This document shows positions 36,655 to 46,852 of a stretch of DNA of 61,869 nt, in pieces. This DNA comes from an uncultured Chlorobiaceae bacterium (lineage in GTDB: Bacteria; Bacteroidota; Chlorobiia; Chlorobiales; Chlorobiaceae): assembly GCA_903940125.1 (NCBI GenBank), contig CAJAJL010000036.1, positions 1-61,869 on the forward strand, read 5' to 3'. Every line of letters begins with the position of its first letter. Position 1 is the first letter of the stretch. The translations under genes were made by a program, and so were the position numbers. The notes below the pieces were generated by a model that had not been told where the DNA came from, did not search any database, and saw nothing but the letters and a program-made list of their open reading frames with translations.

Positions 36655-38667
36655 ATGAATCATACATTCAGACGGGCGGTTCCCCATTATAGCGACCAAC
36701 AGTTTGATGGTCGTCAACGCGTTATTATAGAAAATGTCACTCCTGAACTTGATGGGGGTAAATACTTTGCAAAAGCAGTAGAGGGTGAACATGTCGTTGT
36801 TGAGGCAGATATTTTTGTTGACGGAGCCGATACCATTTCTGCCGAACTCTGTTTTCGGCCTGCCGGTAGACCTGAGTGGCAGCGATCACCGATGGTTTTG
36901 CAAGGCAACGACCGATGGAAAGGGTTTTTAACCGTCGGAGTTCCGGGTATCTATAATTATACAATCGAGGCATGGGTAGATCATTTCCAGACTTGGAAAA
37001 AGGGTTTGTCCAAAAAAATCGAAGCTGGTCAGGAGGTTTCACTTGATTTGCAGATTGGTGCGATCTTTGTCAGCGATGGAGCTGCAAGGGCAGGAAAAGC
37101 TGATGCTGCAAAACTTGCCGCATACGCCGCTCTCCTCCGTTCAAAGGACCAGGATGAGGCTGTTGTAGCCGCGCTTGATGGAAATCTCGAACAGCTTATG
37201 AGCTGCAATCCCGATAAGGCACTTGCTACCGTCTATGAAAAGGTGCTCGGATTGACGGTGGAGCAGAAAAAGGCAGGATGCAGTGCATGGTATGAACTCT
37301 TTCCGCGGTCATGGAGCGCTATCCCCGGTAAACATGGGTCGTTCAACGATTGTAACCGACTGCTGCCACTGATTGCAGGGATGGGGTTTGACGTTATCTA
37401 TTTGCCTCCCATTCATCCGATAGGATACACCAAACGCAAGGGAAAGAACAATGCTCTTGTTGCAGCGCCAGATGATCCTGGAAGCTGCTGGGCGATAGGC
37501 AACAAGGATGGAGGGCATAAGGCGGTTCACCCGGAACTTGGTACTATCAGTGATTTTACAGAATTTGTCGTAGCGGCGGAAGAGCATGGTATTTCTGTTG
37601 CTCTCGATATCGCCTTTCAGTGTTCACCGGATCATCCTTATGTAGAGGAGCATCCGCAGTGGTTCAAGTGGCGTCCGGACGGGTCTGTGCAGTTTGCTGA
37701 AAATCCTCCAAAACGATATGAGGATATCCTCCCCATTGATTTTGAATCTGCCGACTGGGAGAATTTATGGATTGAACTGAAAAGCATTTTTCTGTTCTGG
37801 ATTGACAAAGGAGTGAAAATTTTCCGCGTTGACAATCCCCATACAAAGGCATTTCCTTTCTGGGAGTGGGCTATTGCCTCCATCAGGGTGGAGCATCCCG
37901 ATACGGTTTTTCTTGCTGAAGCGTTTACCAGGCCGAAATTAATGGCAAGACTGGCAATGGCGGGCTACAGTCAGTCTTACAGCTACTTTACCTGGCGCAA
38001 TACAAAGCATGAGCTCACGGAGTACATGCTTGAACTGACTGCATCACCCCTCAAACATTTCATGCGGCCTAACTTCTGGCCGAACACCCCTGATATTCTT
38101 CATGAGGAATTCCAGACGGGAGATCGAAGCCGGTTCATAATCCGGTTGCTGCTTGCTGCAACTCTTTCTTCGAATTACGGTATGTATGGCCCGGCTTACG
38201 AGCTCTGCGAGTATATTCCTGTACCCGGAACCAGAGAGGACTATCTCAATTCCGAAAAGTATGAAATCAAGCAATGGGATCTTGACCGGCCCGGAAATAT
38301 CCGTGCCGAGATTACGCGTATCAACAGGATCAGAAAAGAGAATACAGCGCTTCAGCAGACGAATGACATCACCTTTGTCCGCATTGAAGCTTCCCCTGGT
38401 CAGGAGAACGACCAGTTGATGGGTTATATCAAGCGCTCCGATGATGACCATAATATTATACTTGCAGTTGTCAGCCTTGACTCTGTCAATACTCAAGGGG
38501 GCTGGCTCCGATTCCCCCTCGAACTTTTCAATCTTTCACACGATTACCCGTTTAAGGTTGAGGATCTGCTCAGTGGCATTCATTATGACTGGAATGGAGA
38601 ATGGAACTATGTAGCAGTAAATCCCTGGATCATGCCTGCTCATATATTCAGGGTCACGCTCACCTGA
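36655..38667 (+). CDS. glgE: Alpha-1,4-glucan:maltose-1-phosphate maltosyltransferase
   Basis: GlgE extends alpha-glucan with maltosyl units from maltose-1-phosphate. The 670-residue GH13_3 protein has an N-terminal beta domain (about 20-140 with RVIIENVTPELDGG). The catalytic barrel contains MGFDVIYLPPIHPIG, the nucleophile Asp393 in FRVDNPHTK and the acid Glu422 in FLAEAFTRP. It lies 62 bases before the TreS-maltokinase fusion, whose product maltose-1-phosphate is its substrate. Together they route trehalose or maltose into glucan. No branching enzyme is in the window. Confidence 0.94.
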   Translation: MNHTFRRAVPHYSDQQFDGRQRVIIENVTPELDGGKYFAKAVEGEHVVVEADIFVDGADTISAELCFRPAGRPEWQRSPMVLQGNDRWKGFLTVGVPGIYNYTIEAWVDHFQTWKKGLSKKIEAGQEVSLDLQIGAIFVSDGAARAGKADAAKLAAYAALLRSKDQDEAVVAALDGNLEQLMSCNPDKALATVYEKVLGLTVEQKKAGCSAWYELFPRSWSAIPGKHGSFNDCNRLLPLIAGMGFDVIYLPPIHPIGYTKRKGKNNALVAAPDDPGSCWAIGNKDGGHKAVHPELGTISDFTEFVVAAEEHGISVALDIAFQCSPDHPYVEEHPQWFKWRPDGSVQFAENPPKRYEDILPIDFESADWENLWIELKSIFLFWIDKGVKIFRVDNPHTKAFPFWEWAIASIRVEHPDTVFLAEAFTRPKLMARLAMAGYSQSYSYFTWRNTKHELTEYMLELTASPLKHFMRPNFWPNTPDILHEEFQTGDRSRFIIRLLLAATLSSNYGMYGPAYELCEYIPVPGTREDYLNSEKYEIKQWDLDRPGNIRAEITRINRIRKENTALQQTNDITFVRIEASPGQENDQLMGYIKRSDDDHNIILAVVSLDSVNTQGGWLRFPLELFNLSHDYPFKVEDLLSGIHYDWNGEWNYVAVNPWIMPAHIFRVTLT

Positions 38668-38729
38668 CGGAGTTGTTTTACTCAATCACTTTAATCAATA
38701 TTCACTGTATCCCTAACTGACCATATATC

Positions 38730-41700
38730 ATGTATCAACCCGAAAAGTTCTGGTACAAGGACGCAATTATTTACGAAGCCCATGTCAAGACGTTTTTTGA
38801 CAGCAACAATGACGGTATTGGAGATTTTCAAGGATTGCGCCAGAAGCTTGGTTATCTTGAAAGTCTCGGTATTACAGCGATCTGGCTGCTTCCCTTTTAT
38901 CCTTCACCGCTGCGTGATGACGGCTACGATATAGCTGACTATATGACAGTTAATCCAGACTACGGTACTCTGGAAGATTTTAAAGCGTTTCTTGATGAAG
39001 CCCACAGCCGCGGCTTGAAAGTTATTACCGAGCTGGTTGTTAACCATACTTCCGACCAGCATGCCTGGTTTCAGCGTGCGAGAAAAGCCCCGGCCGGATC
39101 CCCTGAGCGGAATTTCTATGTCTGGAACGACGATCCGAACAAGTACTCAGAAACCCGTATTATTTTTCAGGATTTTGAAGCTTCCAACTGGACTTGGGAT
39201 CCTGTTGCCGGTCAGTATTTCTGGCATCGTTTCTTTCACCACCAGCCCGATCTGAATTTTGAGAACCCTGAAGTTCATCAGGCTCTTTTCGACGTGCTTG
39301 ACTTCTGGCTCGGCATGGGCGTTGACGGACTCAGGCTTGATGCTGTTCCCTATCTCTATGAGGCTGAGGGCACCAATTGCGAAAATCTTCCACAGACCTA
39401 CGAGTATCTTAAGAAGTTGCGTACCTATGTTGACGAGAACTACCCCAACAGAATGTTGCTTGCCGAAGCTAATCAGTGGCCTGAAGATTCCGCAGCCTAT
39501 TTCGGTACAGGCGATCAGTGTCACATGAACTTCCATTTTCCTTTGATGCCAAGGATGTACATGGCCCTTGCTACAGAGGATCGCTTTCCCATTATTGATA
39601 TTCTCGATCAGACACCTGAAATACCTGAAGGATGCCAGTGGGCATCCTTTCTGCGCAATCATGATGAGTTGACGCTTGAGATGGTGACTGATGAGGAGCG
39701 TGATTACATGCGCAGGGTCTATGCCAACGATCCGAAGGCTCGCATTAATCTTGGAATCAGGAGAAGGCTTGCACCGCTCATGACCAACGATCGTCGCAAG
39801 ATCGAGCTGATGAATATTATGCTGCTCTCACTGCCCGGAACTCCTGTACTTTACTATGGCGACGAGATTGGTATGGGTGATAACTACTACCTTGGAGACC
39901 GTGACGGCGTTCGCACACCGATGCAGTGGAACTCTGATCGTAATGCCGGTTTTTCGCGTGCCAATCCGCAGCAGCTCCTTTTACCGGTTATTATTGATCC
40001 GGAATATCATTATGAGGCTGTCAATGTTGAGGTGCAGGAAGCGAATGTCAACTCTCTTCTCTGGTGGACCCGTCATACGATAGCCACTGCTCGCCGATAC
40101 AAATCTCTCAACCGTGGCACAATCGAATTCCTGCAGGTGAGCAATCCAAAAGTACTGATTTTTATTCGGAGGTTTGAGGATGAAACGATGCTTACGGTTA
40201 TCAATCTTTCCAGAAATGCTCAGGCGGTGATGATCGATCTTTCACGCTTTGAAGGGTTTATTCCGGAAGAGGTGTTCAGCATGAACCGGTTCCCGAAAAT
40301 CAGGAAAGTTCCTTATATGGTTGCCTTAGGTTCCTTCGGGTATTTCTGGTTGAATCTTGTCAAGGATACCGAGGATGTTGTCGGGCGTTCCTATCTGGAG
40401 AGGCCTTTTGCCAACGTTTATCGCTGGCCGAGTCTCTTTTCAAGCAAGAATCGTCAGCTTCTTGAAACGGATATACTGCCTGACTATTATAAGGCAAGCC
40501 GCTGGTTTGGCGGCAAGGCACGCAATATCATGCGCATTTCCATTGTCGATACTATTCCTGTCGCGGGAATGGATCTGGCGAAACTGCTGATGACTGAAGT
40601 GCGCTATTCAAGCGGTGAAAACGATCTTTATCAGCTGCCCGTTTGTTTTGTACCGCTTACAGCAGTCAACTCCTCGGACGATAATTTTTACAAAAAGGTT
40701 ATTGCGAGAGTTATTGTAGGAGATCATGAGGGGTATCTGTGCGATGCAACCTTTGATAATCGCTTTCTGAACTGTCTTTTTCACCTTATTATGGGCAAAG
40801 AGGGATGGCAGGGAAAGTCAGGTCTTGTTTCCGGTTTGAAAGGCACACTGCTGGACGATTTCAGCAAAAAAGCGGCTAATGTAGAGCCGGAGCCTTCTCT
40901 GATGGCTGTTGACCAGACCAATACCTCGATCAGATTCCATGACTCGCTTTGCCTTAAGCTTTATCGCCGAATAGAAAACGGGGTTTCCCCCGAGGTGGAA
41001 ATGTGCAGTGCGCTCAGTGAACGTACAACGTTTAAAAACCTGCCGGGTTATCTTGGCTCGTTGAATTATGAGCAAAACCGATCCAGTCGTTATTCTATAG
41101 GCATTTTACAGAATTATGTTCAAAATGAGGGGGATGCCTGGCAGCTTTCGCTCGGTCAGGTGCAGCGGTATTATGATGAGGTTCTTGCAAAAATCAATAT
41201 CGGTATTGCACAGCCTTTGCTTCCTGCTCTGAGTGGTAATCCTGTATTGATCCCTAAAATCATGCACGAGCTTCTTGGTGAAGCATACCTCGGCATGATT
41301 GAAAAGCTGGCTGAACGTACTGCCGAAATGCACATCTCACTTGCTTCCCTCGACAGCGATCCTGCCTTTGCGCCCGAATCCTTTACTACGCTTTACCAGC
41401 GTTCTATTTATCAGGCAATGTGTGAACAGGTTAAACGCACAGTGATCCTTATCCGTGAAATCATGCACACTTTGCCTGTCGAGCACAGGGAGCTTTGTGC
41501 TCTTCTCTTGCAGAAACAGAAAACAATTCTCCAGCAGTTCGATCCTATCAGACTGGAAAAAATTGATACGTTGAAAATCAGGATCCACGGCGATTATCAC
41601 TTGGGTCAGGTGCTTTTTACCGGCAAGGACTTTGTGATTATCGATTTTGAGGGAGAACCGGCCCGACCCATTTCTGAACGCAAAATCAAACGATCGGTTT

Positions 41701-42032
41701 TTCGTGATATATCAGGGATGCTCCGCTCGTTCAACTATGCGGCTTTCAATGTGCTGCAGCAGGGTCAATCGGTTTTCCGTACAGAAGATAGACTGGCACT
41801 CGAACCTTGGGGCGACCTCTGGAGCTTTTTTGTAGGTCAGCACTTTCTCGATACCTACTTCGAAAAAACCAGGGGTAGTAACATTGTGCCTGAAGATCCG
41901 AAACAACGAGAGCACCTGATGCGGGCTTACCTTATGAACAAGGCGGTTTATGAGCTGAATTACGAACTCAATAACCGGCCTGAATGGGCAGGAATTCCTC
42001 TGAGAGGAATATTGAAACTTCTCGAATTGTAA
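38730..42032 (+). CDS. treS: Trehalose synthase fused to maltokinase (TreS-Mak)
   Basis: The 1100-residue fusion has an N-terminal GH13 trehalose synthase (about 1-555). Its catalytic Asp204 is in GLRLDAVPYL, Glu246 in LLAEANQ and Asp312 in RNHDEL. It interconverts trehalose and maltose. The C-terminal maltokinase (about 575-1100) has the start YYKASRWFGGKAR and the kinase loop IHGDYHLGQVLFTGKDFVIIDFEGEP, where phosphate transfer from ATP yields maltose-1-phosphate. It directly follows glgE. The fused form is known in several lineages and couples both steps of the GlgE pathway. Confidence 0.94.
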   Translation: MYQPEKFWYKDAIIYEAHVKTFFDSNNDGIGDFQGLRQKLGYLESLGITAIWLLPFYPSPLRDDGYDIADYMTVNPDYGTLEDFKAFLDEAHSRGLKVITELVVNHTSDQHAWFQRARKAPAGSPERNFYVWNDDPNKYSETRIIFQDFEASNWTWDPVAGQYFWHRFFHHQPDLNFENPEVHQALFDVLDFWLGMGVDGLRLDAVPYLYEAEGTNCENLPQTYEYLKKLRTYVDENYPNRMLLAEANQWPEDSAAYFGTGDQCHMNFHFPLMPRMYMALATEDRFPIIDILDQTPEIPEGCQWASFLRNHDELTLEMVTDEERDYMRRVYANDPKARINLGIRRRLAPLMTNDRRKIELMNIMLLSLPGTPVLYYGDEIGMGDNYYLGDRDGVRTPMQWNSDRNAGFSRANPQQLLLPVIIDPEYHYEAVNVEVQEANVNSLLWWTRHTIATARRYKSLNRGTIEFLQVSNPKVLIFIRRFEDETMLTVINLSRNAQAVMIDLSRFEGFIPEEVFSMNRFPKIRKVPYMVALGSFGYFWLNLVKDTEDVVGRSYLERPFANVYRWPSLFSSKNRQLLETDILPDYYKASRWFGGKARNIMRISIVDTIPVAGMDLAKLLMTEVRYSSGENDLYQLPVCFVPLTAVNSSDDNFYKKVIARVIVGDHEGYLCDATFDNRFLNCLFHLIMGKEGWQGKSGLVSGLKGTLLDDFSKKAANVEPEPSLMAVDQTNTSIRFHDSLCLKLYRRIENGVSPEVEMCSALSERTTFKNLPGYLGSLNYEQNRSSRYSIGILQNYVQNEGDAWQLSLGQVQRYYDEVLAKINIGIAQPLLPALSGNPVLIPKIMHELLGEAYLGMIEKLAERTAEMHISLASLDSDPAFAPESFTTLYQRSIYQAMCEQVKRTVILIREIMHTLPVEHRELCALLLQKQKTILQQFDPIRLEKIDTLKIRIHGDYHLGQVLFTGKDFVIIDFEGEPARPISERKIKRSVFRDISGMLRSFNYAAFNVLQQGQSVFRTEDRLALEPWGDLWSFFVGQHFLDTYFEKTRGSNIVPEDPKQREHLMRAYLMNKAVYELNYELNNRPEWAGIPLRGILKLLEL

Positions 42033-42113
42033 TTTGAACTTGAAGGCTAGGCCTGCTGCTGCATGGCAGGCTCTATGCTTTCAATGCCGTGCCTATCTTG
42101 TAAGCCGTTCTCT

Positions 42114-42752
42114 ATGCGGGAATACAATATTCAGACTGCTGTTAGCGGGAGATACCTTCTGCAATCACCAATACACTCAGGTACAGCCCCGCTTATGGTG
42201 GGGTTTCATGGTTACGGTCAGACCGCAGAAGATGAGCTTGCCCTGCTCAGCGCCATTCCTGGCTCCGGGAGTTGGCTTTGCTGTTCCATTGAGGCGCTTC
42301 ATCCTGTGTACACACCGAGAGGTGATCCTGGAGCAAGCTGGATGACGAGTCGCCATAGAGAGCTGCGAATCGCCGAAAATGTGCGCTATATCGATGAGGT
42401 TATTAGGTGTATCAGGGATTTATGTTCTGTGACTGACACTCTCTGTTTCCATGGTTTTTCGCAAGGGAGCGGAATGGCCTGTCGCGCAGCCCTGCTGGGT
42501 TGTCATCGCTCATGCGGCCTTATGCTGCTCGGAGGAGATATACCTCCCGAGCTTTCTTTGCATGGAAGTGTGGGCAAAGTTCACCTCGCTCGCGGTAATG
42601 GAGACCGGATCTACACACTGGAGCAGTTTGAGCAGGATCGTGCGCGCATCTCAGAAGTCGCTATCCCTTTTACCTCAACTCTATTCAACGGTGATCATTG
42701 GGCAAATGAAGAATACTTTAATGACGCCGGGCGGTTTCTGGCGACAGTATAA
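42114..42752 (+). CDS. Alpha/beta hydrolase (phospholipase/carboxylesterase family)
   Basis: From the ATG at 42114 the product has 212 residues. It has an oxyanion region MVGFHGYGQTAEDE, the nucleophile Ser in CFHGFSQGSGMA (GFSQG), a likely Asp in ARGNGDRIYTLEQF and the catalytic His in TLFNGDHWANEE. This matches the family of carboxylesterase/phospholipase proteins. A longer frame from 42063 adds 17 Cys-rich residues that look non-coding. It follows treS-mak by 81 bases, but a role in glucan metabolism is not supported by sequence. Confidence 0.8.
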   Translation: MREYNIQTAVSGRYLLQSPIHSGTAPLMVGFHGYGQTAEDELALLSAIPGSGSWLCCSIEALHPVYTPRGDPGASWMTSRHRELRIAENVRYIDEVIRCIRDLCSVTDTLCFHGFSQGSGMACRAALLGCHRSCGLMLLGGDIPPELSLHGSVGKVHLARGNGDRIYTLEQFEQDRARISEVAIPFTSTLFNGDHWANEEYFNDAGRFLATV

Positions 42753-42769
42753 GGAGTGTGGGATGCTAT

Positions 42770-43579
42770 CTATTGTTCTTTTGCCTGCTGCCATAGCTTG
42801 TCAAGCTCATCTGCAGTGAACTCCTGCCATTTGCGGCCTGAGAGCTGTACTGTGTCTTCAATTCTTTTGAACCGGACTATAAACTTGTTGGTTGCTTTTC
42901 GAAGAGAGTCTTCAGGGTTGGCACCGAGAAAGCGGCTGTAGTTTACAATGGTAAAAAGCAGATCGCCGAACTCATCTTCCTTTTCTTCTTTACTTGCGGC
43001 ATTCTTCAACTCTTCAATCTCCTCTGCAAGTTTATCAAGGACGCCCTCGTCGCCTGGCCAGTCGAAGCCTACACCTGCAACTTTTTTCTGAACGCGGTAA
43101 GCACGCAGAAGTTCCGACATGGAATTCGGTACCCCATCAAGCAGGCTCTTGCGACCTTCGTTAAGTTTCAAGGTTTCCCAGTTTTTTATCACATCCTGTT
43201 CGGTTTCTGCTTCTGTATCACTGAATACATGGGGGTGACGGCTGATGAGTTTGTGACAGAGAGCTTCGAAAACATCAGCGAAGGAGAATGTTCCCCTCTC
43301 CTCGCTGAGCAATACTTGAAATGAGAGATGCAGAAAGAGATCGCCAATCTCTTTTTTAAGTTCAATTTCATCATGCTGGTCGATGGCGTGAACCAATTCA
43401 TAGCTCTCTTCAAGGAGCAGATGTGCCAGCGATTCAGGAGTCTGCTTCCTGTCCCAAGGGCATTCCTGTCTCAGAACTTTTACCAGGCTCAATACCCGTT
43501 CAAACTGTTCCTGAAGAGTCCTCTCTTTTTTTGCTGCGATATCGGCTTTGAGCTGTTCTATTGATGATATTTCTGGCAT
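42770..43579 (-). CDS. mazG: Nucleoside triphosphate pyrophosphohydrolase MazG
   Basis: MazG hydrolyses NTPs to NMPs and pyrophosphate. The 269-residue protein has the tandem MazG layout. Domain 1 has LRQECPWDRKQTPESLAHLLLEESYELVHAID and EIGDLFLHLSFQVLL. Domain 2 has KVAGVGFDWPGDEGVLDKLAEEIEEL and DEFGDLLFTIVNYSRFLG. The EExxE and ExxD metal motifs are intact in both. It is divergent from mnmE and ends 18 bases past the esterase gene. Confidence 0.95.
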   Translation of the reverse strand: MPEISSIEQLKADIAAKKERTLQEQFERVLSLVKVLRQECPWDRKQTPESLAHLLLEESYELVHAIDQHDEIELKKEIGDLFLHLSFQVLLSEERGTFSFADVFEALCHKLISRHPHVFSDTEAETEQDVIKNWETLKLNEGRKSLLDGVPNSMSELLRAYRVQKKVAGVGFDWPGDEGVLDKLAEEIEELKNAASKEEKEDEFGDLLFTIVNYSRFLGANPEDSLRKATNKFIVRFKRIEDTVQLSGRKWQEFTADELDKLWQQAKEQ

Positions 43580-43714
43580 TGAAAATGAGTATTACGTTTC
43601 TCTCTCGACTGTTGTTGAAGTTACTATTTCTTGATGGTATTCCTTATACTGGTTGAATGTATCGTCAACACTTTAACGCTTGACACAGAAAAACTCAATA
43701 ACAAGCATGTTGTT

Positions 43715-45139
43715 ATGAAAACGTCATTTACACCACAACCTTTACAGGGAGAGCCGATTGCTGCTCTTGCTACCCCGCTGGGAGTCGGTGCTTTAGCGGT
43801 TGTTCGGATGAGTGGCAAGGATGTTTTCGATATCGCACAGCGGGTGTTTCGCAAAAAGAAGAAACCGGATTTTCTTTTTTCACAATCAAAAGGTTTTAGA
43901 GCTCATTTTGGTACTGTTCATGATCGTGAAGGATTGGTTGACGAGGTAGTTGCCTTGGCATTTCGTTCACCGAACTCGTATACAATGGAGGATATGGTTG
44001 AATTCAGCTGTCACGGAGGACCGGTAGTGGTTAGTCATATCCTGCAGGTCTTGCTTGATGAAGGATGCCGGCTGGCAGAACCCGGAGAGTTTACCCGACG
44101 GGCTTTTCTTAACGGGCGCATTGACCTTCTGCAGGCTGAAGCTATCGGCGAAATGATTCATGCGCGCACGGAATCGGCGTTTCGGACGGCAGTGAATCAG
44201 TTGCAGGGCTCTCTTTCCCTGCGACTCGATGTCATGAGGGAGCAGCTTTTATGTTCATGTGCCCTTCTTGAACTTGAGCTTGATTTCAGCGAAGAGGATG
44301 TGGAGTTTCAGAGTCGCAGCCAGCTGCAGAAAGAGGTTGTTGTTTTACAGGCAGAGCTGCGAAGTCTTATAGATTCCTATCAGCAAGGCAGACTATTGAA
44401 GGAGGGGGTTTCGACAGTGATTGCCGGAAGACCGAATGCCGGCAAGTCGACACTGCTTAATGTACTGCTTGACGAAGAGCGGGCTATTGTAAGTAATATA
44501 CCGGGGACGACGCGCGATTATATAGAGGAGTACTTTCTTTACGAAAAAACCATGTTCCGGTTGATCGATACAGCCGGGTTGCGTGAAGGTCATGAAGAGA
44601 TAGAGCATGAAGGTATTCGGCGCAGCTATAAAAAAATTTCGGAGGCCGATCTGCTTCTTTATCTTATCGATATCAGCACGGAGGAGTACCTCAGTGAAGT
44701 TCCTCAGATTCTTGAATTCATGGAGCGTTACAGCAATGCGAGTATGATTGTGGTAGCCAATAAAATTGACCTCACTTCAGACAGCGTTTTAAAAGTGCAG
44801 AAACTTCGAGAAATGACGGATTGCGAGGTCTGTGGCATATCGGCAGCAGACGGTGTTGGGATCAATGAATTGAAGCTTCTGATGAGCAGAATGGTCGAAG
44901 GGTTTGACAAGTTGCATGAAGCAAGTGTACTTGTAACAAGTCTGCGTCATTATGAGGCACTGCGTAATGCTTTGGATGCCCTTGAACATGCGCGTGGATT
45001 GATTGAAAGTGCCTCCGGAACAGAGCTTATAGCCTTTGAACTTCGTTCAGCGCTTGAGTATGTGGGGGAAATCACAGGGAAAGTAATTAATGAAGAGATA
45101 TTGAATGTAGTCTTTGACCGTTTTTGTATCGGAAAATGA
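43715..45139 (+). CDS. mnmE: tRNA modification GTPase MnmE (TrmE)
   Basis: MnmE with MnmG installs the carboxymethylaminomethyl group at U34 of tRNAs. The 474-residue product from ATG 43715 starts QPLQGEPIAALATPLGVGALAVVRMSG. It has the formyl-THF-binding part and helical domain, the G1 motif GRPNAGKSTLLN, G2/G3 GTTRDYIEE and LIDTAGLRE, NKID (G4), and the C-terminal FCIGK with the essential Cys. An ATG at 43631 extends the frame by 28 non-conserved residues and is less likely. Confidence 0.94.
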   Translation: MKTSFTPQPLQGEPIAALATPLGVGALAVVRMSGKDVFDIAQRVFRKKKKPDFLFSQSKGFRAHFGTVHDREGLVDEVVALAFRSPNSYTMEDMVEFSCHGGPVVVSHILQVLLDEGCRLAEPGEFTRRAFLNGRIDLLQAEAIGEMIHARTESAFRTAVNQLQGSLSLRLDVMREQLLCSCALLELELDFSEEDVEFQSRSQLQKEVVVLQAELRSLIDSYQQGRLLKEGVSTVIAGRPNAGKSTLLNVLLDEERAIVSNIPGTTRDYIEEYFLYEKTMFRLIDTAGLREGHEEIEHEGIRRSYKKISEADLLLYLIDISTEEYLSEVPQILEFMERYSNASMIVVANKIDLTSDSVLKVQKLREMTDCEVCGISAADGVGINELKLLMSRMVEGFDKLHEASVLVTSLRHYEALRNALDALEHARGLIESASGTELIAFELRSALEYVGEITGKVINEEILNVVFDRFCIGK

Positions 45140-45144
45140 AGCTC

Positions 45145-45639
45145 TTAGTTTTTTTTAAAGCGTAAAAATAACGCCCACCAGATAATGAATAGCTCAAGCA
45201 CAAAAGCCCAATGAGTGAAATAATTCAGCCCCCATGAGTTATACTCCAGGTCTGACGATACAAAGGAAAATGGTGTACTAAAAAATGGCATTAACCAAAA
45301 TATTTCCCCGGTAAAGGTATCTAAAAGCATATGTATTACACCGCCAAGAGCAAAAATAAAGGCAAATGCCGGATTTTGGCTATGATTATTGCTCAGACGT
45401 AACCATACAAATGAAAGCAGCAAGAGGGTCAGCCAGCAAAATGGTAAGTGGGTAAGATAAGTATGGTGGGGGTGTTGATAATCATCGATCGTGTAGTAAT
45501 AAAGTAAATCGATGTCAGGAGTTATAGCACCAAGCATACCCCAGAACATAAATGCTTTATAAAAAGCTGTGCGGTTCTTAAATGTTTTAAATAATAACTT
45601 TGCAGTAATATATCCGGCAGGTAAATGGCCAAAGATCAT
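45145..45639 (-). CDS. Membrane-bound metal-dependent hydrolase-like protein (DUF457/YdjM type)
   Basis: The 164-residue membrane protein has four to five helices and a motif GAITPDIDLLYY plus HPHHTYLTHLPFCW. The Asp and His residues are placed as in DUF457 (YdjM/LexA-regulated) proteins. A second His block GGVIHMLLDTFTGE follows. I take the ATG at 45639, which gives the usual start MIFGHLPAGYITAK. A longer frame to 45738 runs into the end of the VirK-like gene. Catalytic activity has not been shown for most of this family. Confidence 0.8.
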   Translation of the reverse strand: MIFGHLPAGYITAKLLFKTFKNRTAFYKAFMFWGMLGAITPDIDLLYYYTIDDYQHPHHTYLTHLPFCWLTLLLLSFVWLRLSNNHSQNPAFAFIFALGGVIHMLLDTFTGEIFWLMPFFSTPFSFVSSDLEYNSWGLNYFTHWAFVLELFIIWWALFLRFKKN

Positions 45640-45679
45640 GGGCTTTTTAAAAAGTAGGTCTTTATTGGTGTGGAACCCA

Positions 45680-46666
45680 TCAGATTTGCGAAAAAACGGC
45701 GTCTTCTTTTTCTTTTGGCGAGGAAGTACTGCGAGCATTGCTGTTTTTTATAGCAAGAGAGCTTCTTATCTGCATGGAGAGATTATCCATCATAGCATAA
45801 CGTCTACGATACATGGCCCTCTTATTTGACTTCATCTCATTCTCTCTTCGTCGTTCCGTCGTCAGTGGCAGCTTAAACCAGCCATCTGGTTCGGAAATGC
45901 CGCCCAATTCCTTCCAAAGCGAATCATAATCAAAAGTTGTATTATGTATGAAGGGCAAGCGTATCAGATATTTTTGATGATGCGGGTGAATGGTATTGCC
46001 AACACCGAAAAGATGCGTCATATTCAGAACGCTTATGATCTCCTGGACAATGAATAACATGACCGAATGCGGCCTCAGTCCATGCATGACCTTAGTCATT
46101 GCTTTAATCTCATCTTTATTGGATCGCCCCTGGATGCAGCCGATATAACAAGCCCTGCTTGTTGTTGATTTCTGTTCAAGAGAAAAGGCTATTTGAATCA
46201 CAGGTGCGCTCACAGATGCACATTTCAGTGAAACCATCAATACACCTTCTTTTCGAAGACTATTATCATAACAAAGAACAATTTTTATATCTCCATAGCC
46301 GTTCAGATGAAAACTGGCAAGAGTAGAGCCTTCAGCGTTAAGAATAGCCTCTTGCAGAGGGCCTCTAAATGTCCGGATAAAACTGTAGGTGTCCTCGATG
46401 ACTTTTTTTCTGTGAGCCATGTCCCACTTCGTGGACATAAAGACACGCATGGGTTTAAATGTCAGGTATGGTATATGTTCTGAAAATGAACGCATATCAT
46501 TAATATCCAACCTGTTAAACCAGTCTAATGATTCGCTTGGATTCATCGCGGCCATAACAGCCCAGCGAACTTTATTTTTTGAGCGCAAGCCGATTCCTGA
46601 TGAGCTGTATATGGAATTGGATAATGTCCAGGCAGCGAAGCCTGCTTTCAGAGAGCTATAAAGCAT
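45680..46666 (-). CDS. VirK/YbjX (DUF535) family protein
   Basis: The 328-residue soluble protein has the DUF535 features: HIPYLTFKPMRVFMSTKWDMAHRKKVIEDTYSF, LASFHLNGYGDIKIVLCYDN, CYIGCIQGRS, and the C-terminal block DSLWKELGGISEPDGWFKLPL with KSNKRAMYRRRYAMMDNL. In enterobacteria VirK/YbjX is linked to virulence and antimicrobial-peptide resistance; here the role is unknown. The 186-base gap upstream separates it from ccsA. Confidence 0.85.
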   Translation of the reverse strand: MLYSSLKAGFAAWTLSNSIYSSSGIGLRSKNKVRWAVMAAMNPSESLDWFNRLDINDMRSFSEHIPYLTFKPMRVFMSTKWDMAHRKKVIEDTYSFIRTFRGPLQEAILNAEGSTLASFHLNGYGDIKIVLCYDNSLRKEGVLMVSLKCASVSAPVIQIAFSLEQKSTTSRACYIGCIQGRSNKDEIKAMTKVMHGLRPHSVMLFIVQEIISVLNMTHLFGVGNTIHPHHQKYLIRLPFIHNTTFDYDSLWKELGGISEPDGWFKLPLTTERRRENEMKSNKRAMYRRRYAMMDNLSMQIRSSLAIKNSNARSTSSPKEKEDAVFSQI

Positions 46667-46852
46667 AGGGTTGCCCGATAAAGTTTTTACAACCTTCAGC
46701 TGTTGTCTTGACGTTCTTTTGTATAGTATTGCTATAAGGGTTTGCTGTGTTGTTCAACAAAATAATATCATAATTTTTCCGAGGAAGTTAAAATCCTTCA
46801 GTTTTCTTAACACTTGGAATCAGACTGTGAGCATGCCGTGTTCATTGCTTTG

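Noticed and set aside
43631-43714. Longer start for mnmE
   Set aside because: The 28 added residues are not conserved in MnmE and the ATG at 43715 fits the family start.
45640-45738. N-terminal extension of the DUF457-like gene
   Set aside because: It overlaps the 3' end of the VirK-like gene and is Lys-rich in a way unlike the family.
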